A stretch of DNA of 64,000 nucleotides from Calothrix parasitica NIES-267 (GCF_002368095.1 NZ_AP018227.1:7394123-7458122); one strand, 5' to 3'. Shown: positions 1-9,044, counted from the first letter of the stretch. Notes: a model not told the origin generated them from the sequence alone. Numbers and translations: made by a program.

Positions 1-119
1 AGCGTTATGCTTACCGCACGGTAGTTGAAGAGACCGCAAAAGCTGGTTTTCAAGTTAGCGAGCAAAAGCATAATCAAGATGGTTCAATTCGCTTGGTTGT
101 ACAGCGCTGGAGTGCGTAA
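1..119 (+). CDS. DUF1257 / Ycf35-like protein, 3' end only
   Basis: The reading frame is open from the left edge (first full codon at base 3) to a TAA at 117-119. The visible tail, about 38 residues, reads RYAYRTVVEETAKAGFQVSE and ends in LVVQRWSA. This matches what I recall of the C-terminus of the DUF1257/Ycf35 family, a small conserved protein of cyanobacteria and some plastids with no settled function. The stop codon overlaps the ATG of the next gene (TAATG), so the two are probably translationally coupled. The start lies outside the window. The family call rests on a short segment. Confidence 0.7.
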   Translation, partial: RYAYRTVVEETAKAGFQVSEQKHNQDGSIRLVVQRWSA

Positions 120-583
120 TGTCTGATTTTATGCCGCCAACCGATGAAGAAAATAATCGTTCTGGTTTTGAACCAGAATTAGGGGGTTATCTACGTTCGG
201 ACTCTCAACGTTCTGGTTTGGAACCGGAATTAGGCGGTGTGCTGCGTCAAAAGGGTGTATATGTTGATGAAATTACCTGTATTGGCTGTCAGCACTGTGC
301 CCATGTTGCTCGTAATACTTTTTACATCGAATCGGACTATGGTCGCGCCCGCGTTGTGCGTCAAGACGGTGACTCAGAAGAAGTAATTCAAGAAGCGATT
401 GATACTTGTCCTGTAGACTGCATTCACTGGCTTGATTATACCGAACTGAGAAAATTTGAGGAAGAGCGTAAATATCAGGTAATTCCTGTAGTCGGTTATC
501 CACTTGACCGTGCAATCGTTGTGACTCAAACTCGTCGAAAAAAGCAAAAATTGAAAAAGAAAAAATCTCAACGTCAAAATTAA
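119..583 (+). CDS. ferredoxin-like iron-sulfur protein with duplicated N-terminal motif
   Basis: This 154-residue protein is a soluble electron carrier of the bacterial 4Fe-4S ferredoxin type. The cluster ligands are visible as CIGCQHC near residues 54-60, followed about 40 residues later by CPVDC. The spacing fits one [4Fe-4S] cluster plus an extra cysteine. The ferredoxin fold is preceded by about 45 residues carrying a twice-repeated motif, RSGFEPELGGYLR and RSGLEPELGGVLR, and followed by a basic, lysine-rich tail. The gene overlaps the upstream Ycf35-like gene by one base and is followed by a strong terminator, so it ends that operon. The partner enzyme is not known from the sequence. Confidence 0.85.
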   Translation: MSDFMPPTDEENNRSGFEPELGGYLRSDSQRSGLEPELGGVLRQKGVYVDEITCIGCQHCAHVARNTFYIESDYGRARVVRQDGDSEEVIQEAIDTCPVDCIHWLDYTELRKFEEERKYQVIPVVGYPLDRAIVVTQTRRKKQKLKKKKSQRQN

Positions 584-615
584 CGTTGAAACTGAAGATT
601 TTATCTAATTACTGA

Positions 616-650
616 GGGTTGCATCGCTTGCAGCCCTTTATTTTTTTTTA
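616..650 (+). terminator. rho-independent terminator after the ferredoxin gene
   Basis: An 8-bp stem, GGGTTGCA (616-623) with TGCAGCCC (629-636), including one G-T pair, has a 5-base loop and is followed by TTTATTTTTTTT. It lies 33 bases after the ferredoxin stop codon. The rest of the spacer to 928 is AT-rich and I see nothing else in it. Confidence 0.85.
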
Positions 651-928
651 ATTTGATTTTTAATTTCTAAATCAGGATATACTCAATAACCAAAATTTTG
701 GATTATTAAAACTAGGTTTATTCTCAGCTAAGCACTAAAAGAAATTATGCTTAAGCAGGAATAAAGCTAGTTTTCATAATCATTAATTTGACTCAATTAA
801 TAAGCTGATGAGCAGTTAAATTGTATAAAACCCGCATTTTAGAATTATTGTAGTACGGATATCTTGTCCGCTTCTCGTATACAAAGTAAATACGCAACAG
901 CTTAGACTTTGCTATGTTCAGTTAGTTT

Positions 929-1252
929 TTAAAGATACTTCTCCAAAGTATTGGCTAACGTGGTTTTGGGAACCGCACCAACGACCATATCAACTTTTTG
1001 CCCGCCTTTAAAAATCATTAACGTCGGTATACTGCGGATACCATACTGAGAAGCAACATTGGGATTCTCGTCGGTGTTGACTTTTACAACCTTGATTTGA
1101 CCTTCATACTGTGAAGAAATTTCATCTACAACAGGGGCTACCATACGACACGGGCCACACCAGGGTGCCCAAAAATCAACTAATACAGGAACTTCACTAT
1201 CGAGTACTTCCTGCTTAAAACTGGAGTCTGTAACTTGTGTGGCTGATGACAT
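929..1252 (-). CDS. trxA: thioredoxin
   Basis: A 107-residue protein of the usual thioredoxin length. It has the redox-active WCGPC motif at about residues 31-35, the preceding VDFWAPW strand and the cis-proline segment [12 protein letters not shown]. It reduces disulfides of target enzymes in the cytosol, itself being recharged by thioredoxin reductase. The gene lies downstream of guaB3 on the same strand, with the Yfr1 RNA gene between them, an arrangement known from other cyanobacteria. The ATG start is well placed and gives the expected N-terminus. Confidence 0.96.
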   Translation of the reverse strand: MSSATQVTDSSFKQEVLDSEVPVLVDFWAPWCGPCRMVAPVVDEISSQYEGQIKVVKVNTDENPNVASQYGIRSIPTLMIFKGGQKVDMVVGAVPKTTLANTLEKYL

Positions 1253-1371
1253 GCCTTAAAACCTTATAATTCAGATGTTTTTGAATTTTGTGAAAATTTT
1301 ACCACAGCAAAAACCACTGCCTTGAGATTTGGAATATACATTTACACAGTGGGATGAAAATTATTCCAAGA

Positions 1372-1445
1372 CATAAGGAACCGCCCGAACAGTAGTCCGG
1401 GCGGAGTGTGGTGTGAGGAGTGAACGGAAACATGCGTCTCCGCTA
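1372..1445 (-). ncRNA. yfr1: Yfr1 small regulatory RNA
   Basis: Read on the minus strand, this stretch has the Yfr1 layout. A first stem-loop (1425-1442, CGGAGA paired with TTTCCG) is followed by the unpaired 11-mer ACTCCTCACAC (1411-1421), then a strong 3' hairpin CCGCCCG...CGGGCGG (1381-1404) and a short T-rich end. The 11-mer is the ultraconserved core of cyanobacterial Yfr1, which base-pairs with porin-type mRNAs in picocyanobacteria. The position between guaB and trxA is also the known one. A TACAAT -10 box at 1451-1456 would start transcription near 1444. Exact ends are estimated. Confidence 0.88.
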
Positions 1446-1450
1446 TTTCT

Positions 1451-1456
1451 ATTGTA
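1451..1456 (-). promoter_or_regulatory. -10 box of the Yfr1 promoter
   Basis: TACAAT on the minus strand, about 7 bases before the predicted 5' end of Yfr1. No good -35 box is visible 17 bp upstream. A constitutive sigma-70-type promoter is an inference. Confidence 0.55.
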
Positions 1457-1743
1457 GGCGACATATGCGATTTTTCCAGCCATAGTTTAAAAGTAAGGAA
1501 AAATTTCTTTAAGAAAATGTTCGACACATAGCATTCACAATTAAAAATAGTTAGTGATTGATGGTTTTGGGAATAATCGCGATATCCCACCAATCATTAA
1601 CTATTACATACTTCTCATAAGAAAACATACCGTAACCGGGAAATGAGCGAGTCTATGTCAAGCGCGGACAGGCTTTGCCGTCCAGACCCGTTTATTTAAG
1701 CCGCATTCCCTCGTCTCTACTAAAATTATTTGCTCAACTTTAT

Positions 1744-2907
1744 TTACTTGCCCATACCTAGATGTTGAGCTTTCTGATATACTTTTCCTTCCGTCAATAA
1801 TGATGGAGCAATAACAACTTCCACTTGCTGCATTTCTTTAATATTTTTTGCTCCAAGAGTACCCATACTAGTCTTTAAAGCGCCTACAAGATTGTGAGTA
1901 CCGTCATCAAGTTGCGCCGGTCCGGTTAGAATCTGCTCTAAAGTGCCGGTAGTACCTACGCTAATGCGAGTACCGCGAGGTAGCACAGGAGATGGTGTTG
2001 CCATACCCCAGTGGAAACCTCTTCCGGGTGCTTCGGCACATCTGGCAAAAGGAGAACCAATCATTACGCCATCCGCACCACAAGCAATACATTTACAGAT
2101 ATCGCCCCCGGTAATTAAACCACCATCGGCAATGACTGGTATGTAATTTCCTGTTTCCTTGTAATACTCATCTCGGGCTGCCGCACAATCGGCGATCGCA
2201 CTTGCTTGAGGAATTCCTACACCCAGGACTCCACGGGAGGTACAAGCAGCACCAGGTCCAATTCCTACCAATACCGCAGCAGCACCAGCTTTCATTAAGT
2301 TAAGGGTTACTTCATAGCTTACGCAATTGCCCAAAGCTACCGGCATTGGCATTTCTCGACAAAACTCAGCTAAGTCCAGAGGAGTTATCGACTCTGGTGA
2401 TAGATGTGCTGTAGAAACCACTGTAGCCTGGACAAAAAATAAATCAGCTCCAGCTTCAGCCACTACCGAGCCATACTTAACAGCCCCTGCGGGAGTAGCA
2501 CTAACAGCAGCGATACCACCGCTCGATTTTATTTCTTTAATTCGTTGTTTAACTAAATCTAACTTTACTGGTGCTGCATAAAGTTCTTGCATCAAGGGTA
2601 CAAATTCATCTTTGTTTACCCCAGCAATGCGGTCTAAAATTGGCTCTGGATTTTCATATCGTGTTTGGATTCCTTCTAAATTGAGGACTCCTAACGCTCC
2701 TATCTCTGATAAACGTACAGCCATACGAACATCAACGACACCATCCATTGCACTCGCAATAATTGGTATTTTTCGCTCAATATTACCGATACGCCATGTT
2801 GTATCTGCTAATGTTGGATCTAATGTTCTTGTACCTGGTACTAAAGCAATTTCATCTATTCCGTAAGCCCTGCGGGCTGTTTTTCCTCGCCCAATTTGAA
2901 TATCCAC
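1744..2907 (-). CDS. guaB3: GuaB3 family IMP dehydrogenase-related protein
   Basis: A 387-residue TIM-barrel protein of the IMPDH/GMP reductase superfamily. It has the catalytic cysteine loop GIGPGAACTSRGVLG, the nucleotide-binding VIADGGLITGGDICK segment, and no CBS domain pair. Length and lack of CBS domains match the short cyanobacterial and actinobacterial GuaB3 class rather than the classical GuaB (about 490 residues). Work on the Synechocystis homologue, as I recall it, points to GMP reductase activity, so a role in guanine nucleotide interconversion is likely. The gene precedes Yfr1 and trxA on the same strand. The spacer upstream to 3791 probably holds its promoter. Confidence 0.92.
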   Translation of the reverse strand: MDIQIGRGKTARRAYGIDEIALVPGTRTLDPTLADTTWRIGNIERKIPIIASAMDGVVDVRMAVRLSEIGALGVLNLEGIQTRYENPEPILDRIAGVNKDEFVPLMQELYAAPVKLDLVKQRIKEIKSSGGIAAVSATPAGAVKYGSVVAEAGADLFFVQATVVSTAHLSPESITPLDLAEFCREMPMPVALGNCVSYEVTLNLMKAGAAAVLVGIGPGAACTSRGVLGVGIPQASAIADCAAARDEYYKETGNYIPVIADGGLITGGDICKCIACGADGVMIGSPFARCAEAPGRGFHWGMATPSPVLPRGTRISVGTTGTLEQILTGPAQLDDGTHNLVGALKTSMGTLGAKNIKEMQQVEVVIAPSLLTEGKVYQKAQHLGMGK

Positions 2908-3791
2908 GCGCTTTTACTTTCCAAGAGATGTATTTAAGCTAGGGTATCAAATTGTGGGAATATTTTGAGCTATTTTTTTTGAAACTCATTGTTTCAAGTA
3001 AAACAGATAAAAAGTCATATTGAAAAATCATTGATAAATGTGCATATTACCTGATTGTCAATAAATTTCACTTAAGTCTTTTTTCCGTAACACCAAGCTA
3101 GTCAAAGCTTTCGTCAGCTTGATATCATCAGACATTTGTGACTAAATTGACAGACTTGAACCGCATGCTTCAACGGTAATCAATTTACAGCAGTACGATT
3201 AAATATATACTTATGTATAAGTTAATTTACGATGAATTGTATATTGTTATAGTTAATACACTAATATAATCCTAAAGATAGTAAACAAAAAAGCAGGTGT
3301 AGTATTTTTTCTTAAACAACTCTATTCAATAGTGATTTAAAATACATTAATTAATTCTACTTAAAATATTGCTAAGTTCTGAATCATTTGTTTTTAGAAT
3401 GCTTGCTAATTTTCAAACATTTGGATTCAGAACTTAAGCGAAAATATATTATAATTGTTTACAACTTGAAACATGCAAAAATTATAATAGACATTACTTC
3501 TTTAGCTACATGTTAAAATGCAAAACTGCGGTTGGTTAACAACTCTCTTAATTGAGTTTATATCGGCTGGCATTTTTTACTGATAAATAAATGTATTTAA
3601 ACAGTATTAATGCGTACAATAGTTAACTATCTGCAAAGTGAAGATAGATAGATGTATGACTGTATATAGGTGATGAGAATACATCTAAGTATAAATTACT
3701 AATTGGGTATTAAAAATAGTGACATAGTGTCACAAGCCTCTAGAGTCGCTAATATTGTTAACATAACTTCAAAATAATTATTTAAATAGCT
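2908..3791. other. long divergent AT-rich spacer between guaB3 and mutS2
   Basis: 884 bases without a credible gene, very AT-rich. It must hold the promoters of the two divergent genes. Three dyads stand out: a 13-bp perfect inverted repeat (TAAGTTCTGAATC at 3373-3385 and its complement at 3424-3436), the palindrome ATAGTTAACTAT at 3619-3630, and GTGACA-TAG-TGTCAC at 3719-3733, the last about 60 bases before the mutS2 start. No known regulator site was recognised. Confidence 0.6.
3719..3733. promoter_or_regulatory. perfect dyad GTGACA-N3-TGTCAC upstream of mutS2
   Basis: A 15-base perfect dyad ending 58 bases before the TTG start of mutS2. Its size and position fit an operator for a dimeric regulator. 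It does not match NtcA (GTA-N8-TAC) or cyanobacterial LexA sites. Function is inferred from symmetry and position only. Confidence 0.35.
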
Positions 3792-6404
3792 TTGATCCAA
3801 TCTGAAACATTAGAATTATTGGAATGGTCTCGCCTATGCCAGCACTTGTCTACTTTCGCGGCAACTAAGCTGGGAGCTATAGCTGCACGTAGTATTGCGA
3901 TTCCTTCCTCTCAACTAGAAAGCGAAAATTTATTAGCGCAAACTAAAGAAATATACGAATTAGAAAATCGTTTAGACAATGGAATTTCTTTTGAAGGGGT
4001 TCAAGACTTTGGTGATTCTTTAGAAAGAGCCGAACTCAAAGGTATTTTGGCTGGAGAAGAATTGTTGGCTATAGCTACGACTCTAGCTGGAGTCAGAAAT
4101 TTACGTCGTCTAATTGATAATCATCCGGACTTAGAAATATTAAACGAATTAGTCAGTGACCTACGCACTTACCCAGAATTAGAAAAAGAAATTCATCGCT
4201 GTATTGATGAGCGGGGACAGGTAACAGACCGTGCTAGTGAGAAATTAGGCGATATTCGTAATTCATTACGGCAGAACCGCAGTCAAATCACCCGAAAACT
4301 GCAAAATATAATACAGGTTAAAGGTAATGCCCTTCAAGAAACGATAATAACCCAACGCGGTGATAGATTTGTAATTCCGGTAAAGGCACCGCAGAAAGAC
4401 GCAATTCCCGGTATTGTACACGACACATCGACTAGTGGAGCTACCTTATATGTAGAGCCTAATTCCGTTGTGCCAATGGGCAATCAACTACGTCAATTGC
4501 TGCGAAGAGAGCAAGTAGAAGAAGAAGCAATTCGCCGTAAGTTGTCGGAACAAGTAGCTGAAGTAAAACTAGATTTAGAAAAATTATTAGCTGTCGCAAC
4601 TACATTAGATTTAGCAACAGCTAAAGCACGATATAGTTTCTGGTTAAAAGCCAACCCACCTCGTTTTATCAATTCTACAGAAGAAAATATTACCTTACGA
4701 GAACTACGACATCCTTTATTAGTATGGCAGCAGCAGCATGAAGAAGGACATCAAGTAGTCCCTGTAGACCTAGTTATAAATCCATATATTCGAGTTGTGA
4801 CTATTACTGGTCCAAACACTGGTGGTAAAACAGTTACTCTTAAAACCCTAGGCTTCGCTACATTAATGGCAAAGATAGGTTTATTTGTACCGGCTCGGGA
4901 ACCAGTAGAATTACCTTGGTTCGACCAGATATTAGCAGACATTGGTGACGAACAATCCTTAGAGCAAAGTTTATCGACCTTTTCCGGACACATTCGTCGG
5001 ATTAGTCGGATTTTGGATTCTATCTCTAACAACAAGGAGAAGGGACAAGGGGACGAGGAGACAAGGGGACAAGGAGACGAGGTAAGCCACTGCGTTGCGG
5101 AGAGAAGTCGGCGGGGAGATGTTCTTCCCGCCAAACTTCGGGAGGTTCCCTCCGTTGTAGCAAGTGGCGCAACCCTGAGGGAGACAAGGGGACAAGGAGA
5201 CGAGGAATTAGAAGAAGACGAAAATATTTCCCCCCCTCTCCCCCTCTCCCCCTCCCCCACTCCCTCTTCCCTAGTTCTCCTCGACGAAGTTGGTGCAGGT
5301 ACCGACCCAGTAGAGGGAAGTGCTTTAGCGATAGCGCTGTTGCGTTATCTTGCAGAGCATTCAATGCTGACAATTGCCACTACTCACTTTGGAGAATTGA
5401 AAGCACTCAAGTATGAAGACGAACGTTTTGAAAATGCATCGGTAGAATTTGATGAAGCAACTTTGTCACCAACTTACCGTTTGCTCTGGGGAATTCCCGG
5501 ACGCTCTAATGCTTTAGCGATTGCTTCTCGCTTGGGATTAAAAGCAGATGTAGTAGAAAAGGCAAAAGATGAAATGGGTGGTGCAACTGATGAAGTTAAT
5601 CAAGTTATCGCTGGATTAGAAGCACAACGTCGCCGTCAGGAAGAGAAAGCAGCACAAGCACAGGATTTGTTGCAGCAAGCAGAACGTTTTTATAAAGAAG
5701 TATCAGCCAAAGCCAAAGACTTAGAAGAGAGAGAAAAATCTTTACGTGCTTCTCAGGAAATAGCAGTGCAGCAAGCCATTGCTTCTGCCAAAGGTGAAAT
5801 TGCTGCGGTGATTAAGCGTTTGCAACAAGGTAAACCAACCGCTCAAGACGCTAAAAAAGCTACAGACAACATCAATAAATTAGCAGATAGATTTATACCT
5901 AAAACAGCGCCCAAACAAAAAGCTGGCTTTATGCCAAAAGTTGGAGAACGAATTCGCATTCCCAGATTAGGACAAACTGCGGAAGTGTTAACAGCCCCTG
6001 ACGGAGATGGGGAATTTAACGTTCGTTTTGGAATCATGAAAATGACAGTCAAGCTCGAAGATGTAGAATCTTTAAGTGGAGAGAAAGCGCAGTCGCAAGC
6101 AAAAGCAAAACCAGCAGCAAAACCAGCAGCACCACCAAAACCCACAGAAAATACTCCTTTAATCAGGACTTCCAGAAATACTGTAGATTTGAGAGGAAGA
6201 CGAGTCGCAGATAGTGAATTAATTTTAGATAAAGCTATTTCAGAAGCCCACAGAGCAATATGGATAATTCACGGACATGGAACCGGAAAACTGCGCCAAG
6301 GAGTTCATGCTTTTCTAAAACAACATCCTAGGATTAGCAATTACGAAGCTGCACCGCAAAATGATGGTGGAACTGGAGTTACAATTGCTTACATAAAACA
6401 GTGA
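3792..6404 (+). CDS. mutS2: MutS2 family ATPase/endonuclease with an in-frame repeat insertion
   Basis: An 870-residue MutS2 (RqcU type), a DNA- or ribosome-associated ATPase of the MutS superfamily. In order it has the core and clamp domains, the Walker A motif GPNTGGKT (about residue 340), Walker B LVLLDEVGAGTDP, the signature THFGELKALKYEDERFEN, a coiled-coil hinge near 590-680, a KOW-like segment and a C-terminal Smr nuclease domain with VDLRGRR and HGHGTGKLR. The start is TTG, giving the typical MIQSETLELLEW N-terminus. Between Walker A and B there is an extra 80 or so residues (about 414-495) of charged and proline-rich repeat sequence not expected in the family. Its DNA is a repeat element kept in frame. 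Confidence 0.93.
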   Translation: MIQSETLELLEWSRLCQHLSTFAATKLGAIAARSIAIPSSQLESENLLAQTKEIYELENRLDNGISFEGVQDFGDSLERAELKGILAGEELLAIATTLAGVRNLRRLIDNHPDLEILNELVSDLRTYPELEKEIHRCIDERGQVTDRASEKLGDIRNSLRQNRSQITRKLQNIIQVKGNALQETIITQRGDRFVIPVKAPQKDAIPGIVHDTSTSGATLYVEPNSVVPMGNQLRQLLRREQVEEEAIRRKLSEQVAEVKLDLEKLLAVATTLDLATAKARYSFWLKANPPRFINSTEENITLRELRHPLLVWQQQHEEGHQVVPVDLVINPYIRVVTITGPNTGGKTVTLKTLGFATLMAKIGLFVPAREPVELPWFDQILADIGDEQSLEQSLSTFSGHIRRISRILDSISNNKEKGQGDEETRGQGDEVSHCVAERSRRGDVLPAKLREVPSVVASGATLRETRGQGDEELEEDENISPPLPLSPSPTPSSLVLLDEVGAGTDPVEGSALAIALLRYLAEHSMLTIATTHFGELKALKYEDERFENASVEFDEATLSPTYRLLWGIPGRSNALAIASRLGLKADVVEKAKDEMGGATDEVNQVIAGLEAQRRRQEEKAAQAQDLLQQAERFYKEVSAKAKDLEEREKSLRASQEIAVQQAIASAKGEIAAVIKRLQQGKPTAQDAKKATDNINKLADRFIPKTAPKQKAGFMPKVGERIRIPRLGQTAEVLTAPDGDGEFNVRFGIMKMTVKLEDVESLSGEKAQSQAKAKPAAKPAAPPKPTENTPLIRTSRNTVDLRGRRVADSELILDKAISEAHRAIWIIHGHGTGKLRQGVHAFLKQHPRISNYEAAPQNDGGTGVTIAYIKQ
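5038..5265. repeat. repeat insertion inside mutS2
   Basis: G-rich AGGGGACAAGG-type short repeats (5038-5082), a GC-rich block of about 97 bases that can fold on itself (GCCACTGCGTTGCGGA against a near-complement at 5150-5168), then G-rich repeats again and a C-rich tract. A 26-bp exact direct repeat, GGAGACAAGGGGACAAGG and on, occupies 5057-5082 and 5180-5205 on either side of the GC-rich block. The whole region is a multiple of three and free of stops in the mutS2 frame. Confidence 0.85.
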
Positions 6405-6560
6405 GCAGCGAACAGTTATCAGTAAGCAGTTATCAGCGAACAGTTATCAGCGAAAAGTTAGTAATAAGTAGGGAGTGAGTTGTTCTTCTACTAATTACCC
6501 ATTACCTATTACCAATTTCCAATTACCCATTCCCAATCCCCAATTCCCAATTTTAAATTT
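6405..6560. repeat. short tandem repeats after mutS2
   Basis: CAGTTATCAG(C)GAA units at 6407-6458 are followed by ACCCATT/ACCAATT/CCCAATT-type units to about 6553. These are typical cyanobacterial STRR spacer sequences. The rest of the spacer up to the DUF3038 gene shows nothing else recognisable. Confidence 0.75.
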
Positions 6561-6745
6561 CCCTTTGACAAATTAGAAATTGAATCTAAAGTAGGTAAAA
6601 GACAAATTGCTGTTGACCCTTTAGTAGGTAAAGAGCTTAATATTATTGGGATTTTTTTACTACGGCTTGTGGAAACCAATATAAAATATTGAGAATCTGG
6701 TTTCAAAATGGGTAACAGCAACAGTCCATACCAGCCCGATCACCT

Positions 6746-7351
6746 ATGCTTAAAGTTATGCACTCTGCTGGCGATTCACCCACTATTAGTTCCCAGTGGG
6801 AGGATTTAACTAATATTGCCGCCCCGACATCCATTCAATGGGACGATATTAAGGCTCAAATTGACTTGGTGTTGTTGGCTCTAGAAGCTTTGACAGGCAT
6901 CGGTTCTGAGGCAATGCTTTCGGCGGCAATTAATCTTAATTTAGAATCAAGAGTGCCAGACCGGGTGGCGCTGTGGCGACTGCGCCAGTCTAACCCCATA
7001 CGTAAAGGGCAAGGAGGCAGAAAAAAGTTAGATGTAGAGGAAGCTCGTTCGTTAGTTTTGATTACTTGCTATCTTGCCAAACAACACCAAGAATTAATTC
7101 GCCGTGCTGTTGACTTGTTAGAGCAAAATGCTCAAAACAACCGCGAACCTCATTATTCTGCTTTATTAGGAGATTACATCGATGCTTTCTGCAATACTTA
7201 TCAAGAACGGATGGAGGAGAATGAGAAAATCTCCACAGACATACTTACCAATCTGGCACTAAAGTTACTAATAGATTTAGTATTTTACAGTGGTCCCGGT
7301 GGACATCGCCGTCTCTGGCTAGCACTTATAGACCGTTCAACAAAATTTTGA
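6746..7351 (+). CDS. DUF3038 domain-containing protein
   Basis: A 201-residue soluble, mainly helical protein recognised as the cyanobacterial DUF3038 family. Recognisable segments are QIDLVLLALEALTGIGSEAM near residues 40-60 and RVALWRLRQSNPIRKGQGGR near 75-95. It has no catalytic motif, signal peptide or membrane segment, and the function is unknown. It is followed after 24 bases by the DUF4335 gene on the same strand, a pairing I know from other cyanobacteria, so the two products probably work together. Confidence 0.8.
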   Translation: MLKVMHSAGDSPTISSQWEDLTNIAAPTSIQWDDIKAQIDLVLLALEALTGIGSEAMLSAAINLNLESRVPDRVALWRLRQSNPIRKGQGGRKKLDVEEARSLVLITCYLAKQHQELIRRAVDLLEQNAQNNREPHYSALLGDYIDAFCNTYQERMEENEKISTDILTNLALKLLIDLVFYSGPGGHRRLWLALIDRSTKF

Positions 7352-7375
7352 AATGTCCAAGACGCATTTACTGCC

Positions 7376-9010
7376 ATGCCTCTATCCAATCCAGTGATTC
7401 GTCGGTATACGCCGCCTACCTGCACGTTAGAAGTTTTGGCGCAAAGTTCTCCTTTGTCACGTTGGATGGGTAAATCTGTTCTCAAGCAGGTCAGATTTAA
7501 CCTTCGCTTTGACGACCCCCGACAACCAGAAGAGGAACTTGTTGTAGTCCAAGGCGACCGGGATCAGTTGGAAATTCTACATACAGCAGTCTCAGGTTAC
7601 GTGCAGGAAATCTTGCAACAGTCACCAGAAAACTTCTGGGCTTCAAGAGTGGAAGCCCCCAAAACCATAAATACATCACAACCGACTGCTGTCGGAGATG
7701 TTCTTAACCCCGAAGGTGATATTAAGCGAGAGAATATTTATCTACAACCAAGCAGCAATTTGACTCACCAATTGTTTCTTGGCTCATTAGCTTCCCCAGT
7801 TAGTGGTTCCTCAATTCAACTAAGTTTGCTGCAATTATTTGATTTGGCAACAGCTTTAGATGAATACATGGCTGATGTTGTTGCTTTACCTACAGAAACT
7901 CAAGAGACAGGTCGAAACCGATTGGCAGTACCTGCTTGGGCACCTGTTGCAGCAGTACTGGTATTAGGCTTGGGTTTAATGCCGCTTACTTATCAATATG
8001 CTAACCGCCTTCGGGAGCAGAATAAAACTGGTGAAAAAATTGCCACAGCAGACAAAAAAATTGGTGAGAATGCTATTTCTGTACCTTCATTAGAGCCGCT
8101 ACCAACTCCAACATCTTTACTAACCCCTTCACCTAATCTATCACCTTTACCTTTAGGTACGGGTTTAAATGTTCCCTCCAATGCTTCTTTACCAACTCCA
8201 GGAGCATCTCCTGTTCCGACTGTAGGAGCCACTCAAAAACCTGGGGTTGCTTCATCTACAAATTCGTCGAATAGTTCGTCTAATATCCCGTTACCACCAT
8301 TAGGTAGCAATAGTTTTGGTAGCAATACGGCGAAAAAACCGCAAATCGGACAAAATCTGGTGATTCCCAACTCCCCATCGACTAAAACGAATACGGGACT
8401 GGCAACCAAACCCAATCTTGAAGGAAATAGTTCCGCATCACTTCCTAGAAGTAGAACTAGTTTACCTTCTCCAACCTTGCCTTCGAGTTTGCCATCAGCT
8501 AGTTTACCATCGCTGAGAAACCCAGCTAAACCGAAGCTTCCGGAACTTCCAACTCAAGGTTCTGCATCTCCTCAAATTAATAAAAATCAAGGAAATTCCT
8601 TAGCCAATTCTTCTAAAAGTACTAGCGAGCTGCTGTCACAACTTAGAACAAGTCGTGCCGACTCTGCGGCGAATAATGGCGAGCAATCAACTGCAACAAC
8701 AGCTGCAGCCAGTCGCGAAACATTATTTGATACTAATCAAGTTGCAGAAGTAAGAAATTATCTTAAACAACGCTGGCAACCACCTAGTGGTTTAAAACAA
8801 CCTTTACAATACAGCTTGACAGTAGGTGTTGATGGTGCATTAGAACAAATTCTTCCTTTAGGGAAAGCTGCCAGAGATTATGTTGACAGGGCTGGTATTC
8901 CACAAATCGGTCAACCTTTCGTTTCTCCCAGTAGAAACGGACAAAACGTCAAAATACGTGCAGTGTTTAAACCGAATGGTCAAGTACAAACTTTTCCTGA
9001 AACAGATTAG
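7376..9010 (+). CDS. DUF4335 domain-containing membrane protein
   Basis: A 544-residue protein. Residues 1 to about 165 form the conserved DUF4335 domain, beginning with SNPVIRRYTPPTCTLEVLAQ. A single membrane segment, WAPVAAVLVLGLGLMPLTY, lies near 190-210. About 220 residues rich in Ser, Pro, Asn and Thr form a linker, and a C-terminal domain of about 90 residues follows (from ETLFDTNQVAEVRNYLKQRW). The layout suggests an N-terminal cytosolic domain anchored to the membrane with the linker and C-terminal domain on the other side. It is probably co-transcribed with the DUF3038 gene just upstream. Function unknown. Confidence 0.8.
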   Translation: MPLSNPVIRRYTPPTCTLEVLAQSSPLSRWMGKSVLKQVRFNLRFDDPRQPEEELVVVQGDRDQLEILHTAVSGYVQEILQQSPENFWASRVEAPKTINTSQPTAVGDVLNPEGDIKRENIYLQPSSNLTHQLFLGSLASPVSGSSIQLSLLQLFDLATALDEYMADVVALPTETQETGRNRLAVPAWAPVAAVLVLGLGLMPLTYQYANRLREQNKTGEKIATADKKIGENAISVPSLEPLPTPTSLLTPSPNLSPLPLGTGLNVPSNASLPTPGASPVPTVGATQKPGVASSTNSSNSSSNIPLPPLGSNSFGSNTAKKPQIGQNLVIPNSPSTKTNTGLATKPNLEGNSSASLPRSRTSLPSPTLPSSLPSASLPSLRNPAKPKLPELPTQGSASPQINKNQGNSLANSSKSTSELLSQLRTSRADSAANNGEQSTATTAAASRETLFDTNQVAEVRNYLKQRWQPPSGLKQPLQYSLTVGVDGALEQILPLGKAARDYVDRAGIPQIGQPFVSPSRNGQNVKIRAVFKPNGQVQTFPETD

Positions 9011-9044
9011 ATAAATTAACTTTAATTTTGATTTGATTGACTGG

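Noticed and set aside
1342-1593. 83-codon minus-strand ORF over the Yfr1 locus
   Set aside because: It overlaps the RNA gene and promoter, has no family resemblance and its codons follow the RNA structure.
3719-3733. GTGACA-TAG-TGTCAC as an NtcA or LexA site
   Set aside because: The GTA-N8-TAC and AGTAC-type LexA consensuses are not met. It is kept only as an unassigned dyad.
4751-5373. Minus-strand ORFs opposite the mutS2 insertion
   Set aside because: They arise from the low-complexity insert read on the other strand and end inside conserved mutS2 sequence.
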